Positions 21,776 through 32,426 of a DNA stretch of 64,000 bases are shown here, piece after piece. The notes under the pieces were generated by a model. The model ran no database searches and was not told the DNA's origin. It worked only from the letters and a program-made list of their open reading frames with translations. The stretch lies in NCBI GenBank assembly GCA_030765065.1, contig CM060975.1, positions 197,750,507 to 197,814,506 on the forward strand. The letters are read 5' to 3'. This DNA is from Deroplatys truncata. Taxonomy: Eukaryota; Arthropoda; Insecta; Mantodea; Mantidae. Position numbers and translations under genes: made by a program. Each line of letters opens with the position of its first letter. The stretch's first letter is position 1.

Positions 21776-22520
21776 CGGTCTGTGAACAGCATAACTCAGA
21801 AACGAACAGTCGGATAAACACCAAACTTGGTATTTGGGTTCAGCATCTTCCAGCGATGCGACACGAAAGTTTTCAAGAAAATCCCCCCACCCCAGATTAC
21901 CCTTTACATGGAAGATTTTTCGAAAATTTAATTTTCTCAAAAATGGCTCTAACGATTTTTATTAAAATATCATATGTTTAAGATATTTTTATGATAAATA
22001 AAATGTATATCTTGAATTTTCTGGGAATGTCACCAAAAGTATTCTTCATTGAGAACGACTTTTGCATAACTTGTAAACCATAAGAGATAGACAAAATTTT
22101 ACTACACAAAAAATGTAGATGGCGTTAAAATACACAATTTATGTCATATACATTTTTGTTGTTGAGTGCACCATTTTCGAGATATTGCTTGTTATTGCCT
22201 TAAATTTTTCAATACTTATTTTCTCAAATTCGTTATTCATTTTTTAGTCTTGGATATGCAAAGAGTATTAATCTGTGGCAAAGGGAATGGTGCTGCACCT
22301 AGCAACCAGCTATTAAGAGATATGTATGTGCTTAAAGGCATTTCTATATTGACCTTGTAAATATATATTCTCCTTACATCTACAAGAAAATTAGCAATAA
22401 GATAGACTCTGCAAATGTATATCTCGATTAACATGAAGTACATGGAGAATAAGCGTTTGTAAAAATAGTTTGTACAACAGTAGAGAAAGTCATCTGAGTG
22501 TAGCACATCAGATTTTTTTT
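21602..22520 (+). mobile_element. Young A/B element, full-length reference copy (B subtype I)
   Basis: Best simple copy. Layout: T-run; ACTTTCTCTACT (terminal inverted repeat); imperfect palindrome TACTACGTATAGTA with GTAGGGG; conserved block; (GT/GTCT)n at 21737-21777; the rest of module A to the T-run near 22240; B subtype I from gtcttggatatgcaaagag; ending AGTAGAGAAAGT then CATCTGAGTGTAGCACATCAGATTTTT. The 12-bp repeat is terminal at the A end and about 27 bp inside the B end. No transposase or Rep/helicase reading frame is present, so it would be non-autonomous. The ORFs of 89-107 aa recur across copies but are broken at random. Confidence 0.8.
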
Positions 22521-23833
22521 CCGTTCGATTTCACATGGAATGTCCTGCATGCGGTTAGAGTAAATTCCCATCTTTTGTTTATGGCAATACTGTTCCTAAA
22601 ATAAGCTTTTGTAGCTTATTTAGAAGCATAAAGTTAAAATGACCGAAAAATCAGAGTCAAAACGTACAACTTTACTTTTAAAGAGACCTGCATTCTCTTA
22701 GAAATTGTGAATCAGTATGAGTATGTAATAGAGTGCAAGCAAACGGACAAGAAAAACCAAACGTGTGGGACAATTGCGATACGAAGGGTCGATTAGAACG
22801 ATATGAAACAATGTTGATAGCTCTGCATGCTGTAAGTTTTGTGATGCCGGAAATATCTCTAGCTGCAATTTGTATGCTTTAACTTGCATATATCCTGAAT
22901 GTTAAGAGAAACAGTGTTTCTGACGAGAGGGCTTTGTTACTGAAATACAAGTATAAAGCTATACGTTATAAGTAGATGTGACGGCAATGGGTGCGACATT
23001 GTATACGATAAAAGTATGAAGTATAAATTTAAAATTAAGGGCATGACCAATTAAGTTTTGCTTCATACCAATCGATTTTATGTTTAATTGTATTATCAAT
23101 AATTTCTGGTACCATCATTGCCGACTTTACTTAATCGAAATCTCTCGTAGAATTGTCGAACATTCAGTATGAAAATGGTTTGGAGACATTTTAAACATTC
23201 TAGATTGTTTTCTGTTGTGCATGTGGATTAAAACAATTTCCAAGGTAAAATAAGGCGACTTCTCAGTACCATTTAAGCCAAGCTACATATAAGTATGGAG
23301 TCTTAAGCTTAAACTGTGAAATCGGGACTTAATGTTTCTAACAAGCTATAAATACTCGATTTGCTAGGAACGGATGTCAACGGGGAATTTCTATATAAGT
23401 TCAAGTTTATATGTGGCGGGGACGCTGCTCGGAGTTTAGTGTGTGTGGTCACCTTCCTTCTAGTCGTCTCAGGTTCGAAGTTTCACCGGCTGCTAGATTC
23501 TTGAATCAGTGACCGGAGAAAATGAAGAAATATGTGATTGAAATTATTTGTATACTCCACCATTACATCAAGAATACGGTCATGTTTATTATATTATTCT
23601 TAAACACGCAATGAAATGGCTTGTCTGACAATAGAAAACTATATAAGCTGAAGAAAGCGATTAGTATCAACTTTATCGTACACCTACGACAAAGTGTGCT
23701 ACACTGAGAAGTGAGAAATAAGGTACCAATCACTTGCAGTGCATAAGTTAGCATAAAATCGTGCTTTGTGATATCATATTCGTCATTAATTTTTCATTAT
23801 TTATACACAAAGTTAAATTAATCGTTTTTTATA
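22521..23833. other. Unassigned stretch
   Basis: No recognisable repeat or coding motif. There is a slightly GC-richer patch at 23410-23500. Confidence 0.45.
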
Positions 23834-23895
23834 ATGCTGCCTGCCCTGCCAGCAGACGATAAAGACTCTACAGACAGCACCTGCACCCGGCAGCT
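23834..23895 (+). other. Tentative first coding exon
   Basis: An ATG at 23834 opens 20 codons (MLPALPADDKDSTDST...) that end at CAGCT followed by GTGAGT (23896-23901), a good splice-donor consensus. The composition is richer in GC than the flanks and the codons are not low-complexity. No acceptor or downstream exon was identified and no family is recognised, so chance is a real possibility. Confidence 0.15.
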
Positions 23896-25642
23896 GTGAG
23901 TTTGTGCGTGTGTTTTAAACGGTAACCGTGGTGTTTGGCTTAGTTTCATTAGTGCGTGTACTTGCGCTCTCTACCATTAAATCTCACTGTATGCCGCAAA
24001 CCCTTTAGAAGGCGTTTCACCTTGAAACGGCACTTCCCCAAGCTCCACAAGGGACTTGCATTTAATAAAATTTCGAAAATATAAGTTAATAAAATCTGAA
24101 TGATTTGTATCAAAGAACGTTCCCTGAAATGTATCTCAAGTAATTACTGGAAGAATATCCGTTCTTTGAAGAAAACAAATTTAAAAGTGAACTGCAAGTT
24201 TGTTTTGCACTCCTTCACTCCTTTACGCTTGTTCATACAGATTGTAGATTTATATGATAATTTCCAACAAACAGCAAATCTGTTGAAGTTGTTAATTACG
24301 AAGCAGTGGCAGTGATAGTGGTAGTAGTGGTAGTGGCAGCGGCAGCAGCATATAATAATTTCGGGGAGGTATTCCTGGCACTACCACTGTATTCATGTTT
24401 CAGCCACCTCTGCTGTGAATTAAGCCTATCCTATCGTCTCTTATCTCTGGAGTAGGTGAGAGCAATAGTACAACCACGTGTTCGGTTATTAGTTGGATTT
24501 TATTCCAGTTGCAAAAAGATGAAAGCAGCTAGCCAAGTTATTTCCCTTATTTACATGTTCACACTTTTGTTTTGTATATTTTTAACTCTTTCCCGATACT
24601 TGTTATAATTAGTGGGAAGTTAAACTCATTGTTGGCACACGATACCTCACCCATCCTTTTTCACAGCATGTATCGTACATTCAGCACATCTTGCTGCTGA
24701 GAAATCAGTCAGAGTGTGCTGTTGGGAAAAATGTCCCCTTTTTACTTGAAAATGCACTGACGCGCACATTCGCGTCAATAGTTATAACAGCTTTTCTGAT
24801 TGGGGCTTTACATAGCGTTGTTTGAGAGTTTAATCGCTCGTATTTCCACTATCACGCTTCTGATGACATATCTGGCAATTTCTATTTATCTCTGTCTCTT
24901 TCTCTCGTTGATTCTCTCTTTCCCTACAAATTGACATTTCTCCAACTCCCTGTGCTGCTAAATGACATCTGGGAATTCCTATGTACCTCTGTCTCTTTCT
25001 CTTGTCGGCCCTCTCTCTCATGCAAATTCTTACTTTCTCCAACTCCCAGTGCTGCTAAAGTCTGCTTGCCAATTGTTTTAACTTGCTAGCACGCTTTCCT
25101 GTCCATCGTCTATTTTACAATACCCCACACATAAGATTATAATATTTTATATTACATGCTATTTACAATATTATATACAATATTTCTACTGTTTACATGT
25201 CCTCTCTTCCTACTTATTTCCCCTTTAATGTATCTTCTGTGCTATTACGTTCCCTATCCATTATTTACATATCTGTGATTATGTTCTTTATATTAACTTG
25301 TGTATATTAATTACGGTGTAGGTGTTCCCTTACATAATCCATGTGTGACTTCGTTCAAGCAAAAGTTACACAATAAAGCATTCTGTTCTTAATGTACGTC
25401 ATGATGATTACGCACAATAAATTAATGCCATCAACAGGCAGCTTCACATAAAGTTATTCCCACTATAACATTCCAAACAACGTTAGATGAACTGCATATG
25501 CCATTATCTTCTGTAGAAACATGGGCTAGGCTACCGCAGAGCAAGGTCATTCATACCAATAGCTGCCACGAGTCTGACCCGGTAGCCGTCAGACGCGTGA
25601 TTCAAGATTTGTTTCTGGAATACATGACACCATTTGTAGCCT
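23896..25642. other. Unassigned stretch with short repeats
   Basis: No gene seen. It contains a GTAGTGGTAGTGGCAGC-type imperfect trinucleotide tract at about 24305-24350 and the 100-bp duplication listed separately. Confidence 0.45.
24864..25060 (+). repeat. Tandem duplication, about 100-bp unit
   Basis: GACATATCTGGcAATTtCTATgTAcCTCTGTCTCTTTCTC-like sequence begins at 24864 and again at 24964. Both units end TTTCTCCAACTCCCtGTGCTGCTAAA. The copies are clearly diverged, so the event is old. Function unknown. Confidence 0.75.
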
Positions 25643-26410
25643 TTTTATTTTCTCTACTACGTAATTACAGTAAGTAGGTGAAGTATTGTGTTCCACCCAA
25701 AAATTCTAGGTCAAAATTTCACCGGAAATATTTTGAGGCCCCTGAAACCCCAAAAATAGGCGATTAAAAAAAGGTGCGCGCGCGCGCGTCTGTGAACAGC
25801 GTAACTCAAAAACAAATAAATTCCATAAAAATGAATAAATAGGAAACTTGGTATCCAATCCTCCATGGATAGAAAGTTTTTCAAGAATGTCCCGGCCCCT
25901 CGCAAACCACCCTTTACATGAGAATATTTTTTATTTTCTCAAAAATTACTTTAACGACTTAGATTAAAATATCATATTATTTCAGATATTTACATGAAAA
26001 ATAAAATGTGGATATTTAAATTTTCTGGAAATAGCCTGTGAAGTCCTCGTCATTCGGAGAGAATTTCGTATAAAGTTGTATAACTGGGAATCGATGAGAG
26101 ATAGGCAAAAACATACAACACAGAAAATTTAGAAACCTTTAAAACACACAATTTATGCCGCAATACTTATTTTGTTGCATCAGTCACTTCTTAGATATCG
26201 GTTAATGTTGGTTTGAATTTTATTACGTCATATTTAAAATATTGTCGCTATTCAGTTGTTTCTCGCGATGGCATCAAAAGACCGGAAATTCAAGGCCAGC
26301 TTATAGCGACATCCGACTATCGATTCGGTTTCCTCTATCCCTCTACAACGAAATGTGCAACTAGACTATTTCTGCAAAGTTTTTCTCGCTTAACATGGAC
26401 AATATAGAAA
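25643..26410 (+). repeat. Old A/B element, plus half of an inverted pair
   Basis: Starts TTTTCTCTACTACGTAATTACAGTAAGTAGG (an A start with a small insertion in the palindrome), followed by gtattgtgttccacccaaaaattc, a GCGC-rich microsatellite remnant, and mid-A, into B (tttctcgcgatgg). It stops before the B end where the minus copy begins. Confidence 0.7.
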
Positions 26411-27120
26411 CAATTCTGTGGTCACCGTCATATGACTTCTATCGCTTAATAGTGGGTACAGAAATTGTTCTTATTAATTTTTATTTTCTTATCAACTCAT
26501 TTTAATTCAGAATTAAAATAAGCAGCTGCATTACACATTTCGTTATACACAGATACAAAGGAAATAGCGATAATCAAATATTTTAGAATTGGACGCTATA
26601 TGCTGGTCTAACGTTCCATACCTACTGTTTCTAGACATCGCGAGAAACAGCTGAAAATGAAAAGACTTTAAAAGAATGACCAAACAATGAACAATTCGAA
26701 TAATTAATAATGGATAACTCGGAAATGGATTGTGCCACAACAGTTATTTGAAATAAATTGTGTTTTAAAGAGATCTACATATTTTGTGTAGTACGTTTTC
26801 GTCTATCGCTTAACATTTACCTACCAGTTATACAAGACTACAGAAAATTCCTTCCGAATGAAGTGGACTTCACAGGTTATTCCCAGAAAATTCAAGATAT
26901 ACGTTTTATTTGTTATGTAAATTACTTTAATATGTGGTATTTTAATCAAAATCGTTAGAGCCATTTTTATAAAATAAAAAAATTGAAAACATTCCATGTA
27001 AAGGGTAGTTTGGGGTGGGAGGATTTTCTTGAAAATCTTCTGTCACATCTTTTGAAGTTACTGAACCTAAATACCAAGTTAGGTGTTTATCCTACTTTTC
27101 GATTTTGAGTTGAATCGAAA

Positions 27121-27178
<58 letters not shown>

Positions 27179-27336
27179 TTAGACATACGCACACACACAA
27201 CCACACGGATCTTCTTCTAAAATAATTTTATTATGGAGCCTCAAAACATGTATTTTCGGTGAAATTCCGGTATCGAATTTTTTTGATACAATGCAATACC
27301 TTCCGTACCTACTATGTATGTGGTAGAGAAAGTAAT
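26411..27336 (-). repeat. Old A/B element, minus half of an inverted pair
   Basis: Begins with a degraded B end (ctgtggtcaccgtcatatgacttctatc) and proceeds through A in reverse to a long (TG)n at 27122-27174. It ends ccttccgtacctactatgtatgtgg then TAGAGAAAGTAATAA near 27336. It converges B-to-B with 25643-26410. Confidence 0.7.
27122..27174. repeat. (TG)n microsatellite
   Basis: About 25 TG units, at the usual microsatellite position of an A/B element. Confidence 0.95.
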
Positions 27337-28639
27337 AATCCTTCGTGAGTGTAGTCGGTGAAGCTAAAATAAACTATATCTAGTGGGCAAGAAAGTTGGC
27401 TACGCATTGAAAACCCACCATTTCGATTTTTATGTATTACTGAAAGCGCTCCAAAACCCACGTATTAGAAGCCACAACACTTCCGGTAATCGACCTTCGG
27501 ATCTTCCTACACGACGTCCTCAGTAACGACGTGAATTCAAATATGACATACAGACATGTTAACGATAAGAGACAAGCTATTTGCGGTAACGAGGAAGAAG
27601 GTTCCTAGAAAATCCCACTTCATTCCAAGAGGCTATAATAGTATATTATGCAACAGCACTATAATGGTAGTAATTAAGACGCGAATATGCGGTAGTCCGT
27701 TTCATAGTTTTCATACGAGTGTCATAATTACCAGTATGGTCAACTTTTTGGTCGACCACACTATAATTTTAAAACGTTGAGTTTTACAAAAAGATTTTAA
27801 TTTGTTATTGTGTGTAATTAAATGCTGATCGGATGGTAGCATGCCTTGAGCGTATTTGCGAGTGGAGCAATAGATAACATCACTGTTGAGTGCACGCCGT
27901 ATTTATTGTTTTTTGTAGGTAACGTGAAAGCAACATATATTGAAGCAAAAGAAATAACCCAATTTATTAGAGTATTAAAAACACAATGAACAGAATTTAT
28001 TTTGGTTTAAATACGCATATTTCATTGTTTATCTGGGGAATAGATCCTACTGGAATGTTTGAAGTTGGGACTGTTGCTTTCGAGATGTTAAAAAGGCATG
28101 GGCGATAGGGGAGCAGTGCGCAGCGCCGAGTAAGATCGTAATGAGTCGCTGGAGTATTATGGACGCCATAACGGTTCAGTTACGTCACATGTAATCAGCG
28201 TATTAAGTGTAATCGACCAAAAAGCAACTTCTAAGACATGACTATTGCAACGAATAGGAATATTTTATTTTTCGTTTGAAGACGTACTTTTAATATGTAA
28301 TAATAATCTAACATTTTTAGTGGAATGTGGAAAAGTTGTTTTAGCAAGTGAAAAGATTTTAGGTAAGTCGTCGATTTTTCCAACAACGTTATTGGATACT
28401 CTACATGTTTACTGTGGTAAAAAATTATTATTAGGTTGTATTTTGTTTCTTAACATCTAGGACAACAAACTGATTTGAAAATATGTGGAGAGGCATCATT
28501 GTTTGCGCAATGATCAATTTGCTCCCAATCGTATAATTTTTTACTTTGAAACAGTTGCACATGTTCCAACAAAAATTGTACTTCCATCACAATTCAGTGA
28601 GGCCGATTTCATTTAGGACAAAGCTAGTACCTAAAATAT
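27337..28639. other. Unassigned stretch upstream of a MULE-like remnant
   Basis: No motif recognised. It may hold the eroded 5' part of the MULE-like element that follows. Confidence 0.4.
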
Positions 28640-30030
28640 TAAAGTCAGAATTGGCAGACCAAAAGAGTAAAGTGGAAGTAGGTCAGTGGTTCAAGTTGCT
28701 TTTGGATTTCCCTGTTTGACTTTGACAGAAATGGAGGAAGCATTCGTGGATCTGCTCAGCGTTTCGCCGCAAGTTGACATACTAGCAGTTATGTTTCCAA
28801 CTACATTCTTGAAACCTACGCTTCTTTTCCTCCTGAACTTTGGTTTTAGGACTACTAATGGAACCCAATGTGTCCATAAACATCTCAAATAGGATTTAAT
28901 GGATCTAACTCATCAATCCCCACAGCATGTAGCTTCTCAAGCTGAGAAATACTTAAAATACAAGATAGAATTATCCAGGGGCGGCTGGTGACTGAACTTT
29001 GGTGGTTCACAACATTATCCTTGCAATTTGAAGTGTTTTAAGTAATAAATACGGAATAAGTCTAATTAATTCACGCAAATAAACAAGAAATGGGAATTCA
29101 CAATATATAACACATGCACATTTCATGAAGATGCTACAGATCATTCACGCCATGCTTTGTCCATGTACTTTCACCACCAAACAAAACGCAAGGAAAGCAA
29201 AACAGCGCGTTTTTAATATCACAACCACTTATACAATCATATTTTCATATACATCGCTGTTAAAATTCCTGTTGAAACTTCTTGTTTTTGTTTGAACTAC
29301 CTGAGTGATTTTTAGGTATGGCGTGGGCCTGCCAATGCGTTTAATTTCATTCTTTTCCTCCAAGTTTAGCGTTGAAAATGGTTGCATTATAAGAGACTGA
29401 ATGGAATTCATTGTTTCTCCTTATAGCAACGTTTACCTGTATTTAGGTAAATAAACCACTTTGATTCATAAATTAAAACCCGATACACACAACACGGTAT
29501 AAACTACGTGGCATACAGGCAACGTAATTATCAGAGATGCAAGGCAACTAGAGTATAGTCAGAGATGCAGTTCAGTAGATAGAAGCCAGGAAGTGAGGTA
29601 AACTTTCACTGTGAATTCAATAGATGGCTCTGTGTATGGGACGAAACGAAAAGTATTGCTCCTGTTGATCATCCTATTCTATGCTCTCTGATTACTAGGT
29701 TAACCAACAACATGGAGCTTATGCCCCTCACTTCCCCCACATACACCTCTGCGCTCACTTGGTTCGTCATTCCCTATACTTCACCATTATACCAATGTGG
29801 GTTGCAGCCTGGAGTGCACTACTTGGCACCTGCAAACAATAGAACGCTTGCCAAAGTCCACTCCAAAAGATCATGTCAGAATGATAACCGAAATGTATGA
29901 ATCGTATACGTTATTTACATTAAAGGGAGAGCCAGGACTTTGGTTGTAGCGCAAACGTGCTACCATATTAAGAAGCCGCCCCTGGAATTATCACTAAACA
30001 GTTCTAAGTCTATAGAAGTGGGAAGGAGAA
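28640..30030 (+). pseudogene. MULE-like transposase C-terminal remnant, split by hAT
   Basis: Around 28690-28890 frames give FGFPCLTLTEMEEAFVDLLS, then FRTTNGTQCVHKHLK, followed by DLTHQSPQHVASQAEKYLKYK. The order W-x-FGLPFL...EEaF...D...TTNGxExxH is what I recall for C-terminal regions of insect Mutator-like (FLYWCH/MULE) transposases, so the assignment rests on memory of the family. At least one frameshift and one stop are present. The frame is cut at 28976 by the hAT miniature element and appears to resume at 29993 (LNSSKSIEVGRRI). No terminal repeats of the host element were found. Confidence 0.4.
28968..29992 (+). mobile_element. Non-autonomous hAT transposon with 8-bp target duplication
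   Basis: The terminal inverted repeats are exact: CAGGGGCGGCT at 28976-28986 and AGCCGCCCCTG at 29974-29984. The 8-bp direct duplication GAATTATC flanks them at 28968-28975 and 29985-29992. An 8-bp duplication with a CAGGG-type terminus is the hAT signature. The body is 1009 bp and has no hAT transposase (only ORFs of 60-62 codons without motif), so it would move by a transposase supplied in trans. The intact duplication suggests a fairly recent insertion. Confidence 0.95.
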
Positions 30031-30146
30031 TTTAGTGCGCTTTTCATGCTTTCCGTTATGCGTCTTGAAGCAGTAATGTGATAACAATACCTAATAACTA
30101 ATTATCAATCACCCAATACAACCTATCAAAACAAACAATAATCAGG

Positions 30147-30203
30147 CGCATGGGTATTTAAATGAAACGTCATGCTAAATACAAGTCAATTATGTAATCA
30201 GTT
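30147..30203 (+). repeat. Short repeat X, copy 1
   Basis: GGTATTTAAATGAAACGTCATGC, then gtcaattatgtaatcagttgtag. A diverged direct copy lies at 31511-31580. It abuts the left arm of the foldback element. Confidence 0.6.
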
Positions 30204-30204
30204 G

Positions 30205-31245
30205 TAGTGCACAGTGGCTTCCGTTTATGCCGTCACCGCAGCTTTGAGAGGCATTCAACTGGCTTCACAGGTATAAGAATGTATAGCTTGGTAGAGGTGA
30301 TGTGTCTGTTTACCTTTTAGCGCATGCATTGGCGTCCTGTTTTACGTGCACAGTTATAGATTATTCACATATGAATTTGAACTTAGAGCAATATTTTTAC
30401 TCCTCATCACTTATAATAACCATGTTCAAGTAATATATAACTAAATAGAAGTGTGTTTTGCACAACATTTCCACGAAAAAGAATTCAATGGCAACATAAT
30501 GTAAAACTGAAATACATTATACCTTTTTACTCTCAAACAGGACACATTTACTAGACATTATTGGAGTCATCTGTCCAATCTAAATATACAACCAAATAAA
30601 ACACCGTTTAGCAGAATTTCTCCATGAAAAAGTATTTTAATGACAATATATAGTAAAACTGAAGTAAATTATATCTTTTACTCTCAAAGAGGACACTTTC
30701 TCTAGACATTATTTTAATAATCTATCCAATTTCCATTCTTGTCCAATACTTGATTAAGCCGCCTAAGCACCTAATCGCTTAGGTGATGGAAGACCTCTGA
30801 CTCTAAACGCATATACTCGTATTACCAAATTTCATGACAATGTTCCCAGAAGGCGACGAGTGATTCTGTGCTTAGGAGATTGGATGGATTATTAAAATAA
30901 TGTCTAGTAAACGTATCCTATTTGAGAGTAAAAATATGTATTTCAATTATGTTGCCAATAAAATACTTTTTTATGGAGAAATTGTGCAAAACAGGGCTTT
31001 ATTTAGTATATATTTAAATAAGGTTATTGTGTGTAAATGATGATGACTGAAGCTATTGCTCCAAAGTTGTATATTCATATGAGAATAGTCCAGAATTGTG
31101 CACGTAAAACAGGACGCCACTGCATGCGCGAAAAGGTAAAAGGTTCACGCATCTCCTCCTTGCTATACACAATTCAACTGTGAAGGCCAGTAAAATGCCT
31201 CCCAAAGCTGCGGCGATGGCATACTTGGAAGCGAGTGTACAAACG
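30205..31245. mobile_element. Foldback-like element with long inverted arms
   Basis: The left arm (30205 to about 30740) and right arm (about 30885-31245) are inverted copies. Outer marks: ggcttccGTTTATGCCGTCACCGCAGC on the left versus GCTGCGGCGATGGCATACttgg on the right. Inner marks: ttttactctcaaacaggacac and ctagacattatt versus aataatgtctagtaaacg and tttgagagtaaaa. The left arm carries an extra internal direct duplication with a spacing of about 150 bp. The centre (30741-30884) is unique. No transposase ORF. A lone arm lies at 8939. Confidence 0.75.
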
Positions 31246-31510
31246 TATACATGAAAATATGTTAGTTTTAAGATTCATTATGACACAAGGAAAAACGGTC
31301 GCCATTGAACGACAGAGGGACGATGCTACGACATAAAGAGCCTGAAGTCTAAAAGAAACGCGTTGGGGCTACTTGTTAGATTTTTAGAAAGTAAGAGAGA
31401 GGTGGTCTGGGTTCTCACCCTGAGGAAGATGTTACATTTAAGTTGATTGGTCACTAATATAGGACGCTATATATCGCGCCAAAGATTAGCCAATGAGAAT
31501 CTAGTTTTAA
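31246..31510. other. Unassigned spacer
   Basis: No recognisable feature between the foldback element and repeat X copy 2. Confidence 0.4.
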
Positions 31511-31580
31511 TGCTTGGGCATTTAAACGAAGCGTCATGCAAAATTACGTCAGTTATGTAATCACTTGTAATGTATACTTG
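31511..31580 (+). repeat. Short repeat X, copy 2
   Basis: GGGCATTTAAACGAAGCGTCATGC, then gtcagttatgtaatcacttgtaatg, matching 30147-30203. It ends exactly where the SINE at 31586 begins. Confidence 0.6.
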
Positions 31581-31585
31581 CTTAC

Positions 31586-32130
31586 ACCGAGCGGGTTGGC
31601 TCAGGCCCGCATTCGGGAGGTCGTGGGTTCGATTCCCGCGGCCCACCTTGCTGGCCTATGGGTTTTTTCGGAGGTATCCCCCGGTCGCTAGCGAATGCTG
31701 GGGAGGTTCATTACATCCCCCGTATTTCCTGCCCTTCCATTTCACCTCCAATCTCATTTCATTTCACCTTTCATCTGCTTGGCCTATTACAGAGTTGAAA
31801 GTGTCGGAGGGAGTCTCGGCGTTGCATGACAGGGGAAAAGGATGCTATGTGTAACCCTCCGTCCCACGGAATGGTGGCGGTCCCCGAGTCCTCGGCCTCC
31901 CAGGAGATGTGTAAGCCCGCAGGTAGGAGGGAAGCCGGTTGCACCAGCTGCCATCCGGGGAGTCTCAATGTGTAAAAGGTAGGGACCCTGCCTTCTGTCC
32001 TATCGTGCCTCCTGGCCCGGCCGTCCTCTGTCTTCTCTCATCTCACCCCTCCCTACCGGGGGCATCCCGCCAGGGGCTTCAGACACAAAAAAAGCTTGTA
32101 AGAGAGGTGCTAATCCTCCTCCGCAATTAA
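31586..32130 (+). mobile_element. tRNA-derived SINE, family 1, well-preserved promoter
   Basis: tRNA-like head CCGAGCGGGTTGGCTCAGG, B box GGTTCGATTCC at 31626-31636 (exact consensus) and a tail of the tRNA-like part GCGGCCCACC. The long GC-rich body includes ggtccccgagtcctcggcc and ccctaccgggggcatcccgcc and ends near tcctccgcaattaatcctaatcc. The first 110 bp of the body resemble the copy at 7178. ORFs of 63-94 codons on both strands are incidental. Confidence 0.75.
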
Positions 32131-32426
32131 TCCTAATCCTGACTTCTTAAAATATTTAGTTACGGGCACGTTAACTACGCGAAGTTTCAGCGGGGCAAAG
32201 TTGAGAAATTCATAGTGTTATACTATTTTACGTTGAGTTAGGAAATAAATCCTTAAACCCGAAAGCTTTACTGTTATATTTTCAGATTCGTTTCCGATAC
32301 ACTCCCTGCCAGGAGATACTTGCTCGACCAAACAACTCACTGTAGCCGGAGCATAAAAGACAAAAAGGCAACCCAAATTTACGATGACACAAACACAATC
32401 AAACGTAACCTCCGTAGCTTTCAATA
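32131..32426. other. Unassigned spacer
   Basis: No feature recognised. The 87-codon minus ORF (32218-32481) runs in from the neighbouring repeat. Confidence 0.4.

Noticed and set aside
22166-22360. Conserved short peptide MQRVLICGKGNGAAPSNQLL in B subtype I
   Set aside because: The same DNA is read open in several young copies, but subtype II lacks it and old copies break it. There is no sign of coding selection.
31586-31650. Possible tRNA gene with perfect B box
   Set aside because: The tRNA-like head is followed by a long SINE body shared with 7178. The acceptor stem does not close convincingly by eye.
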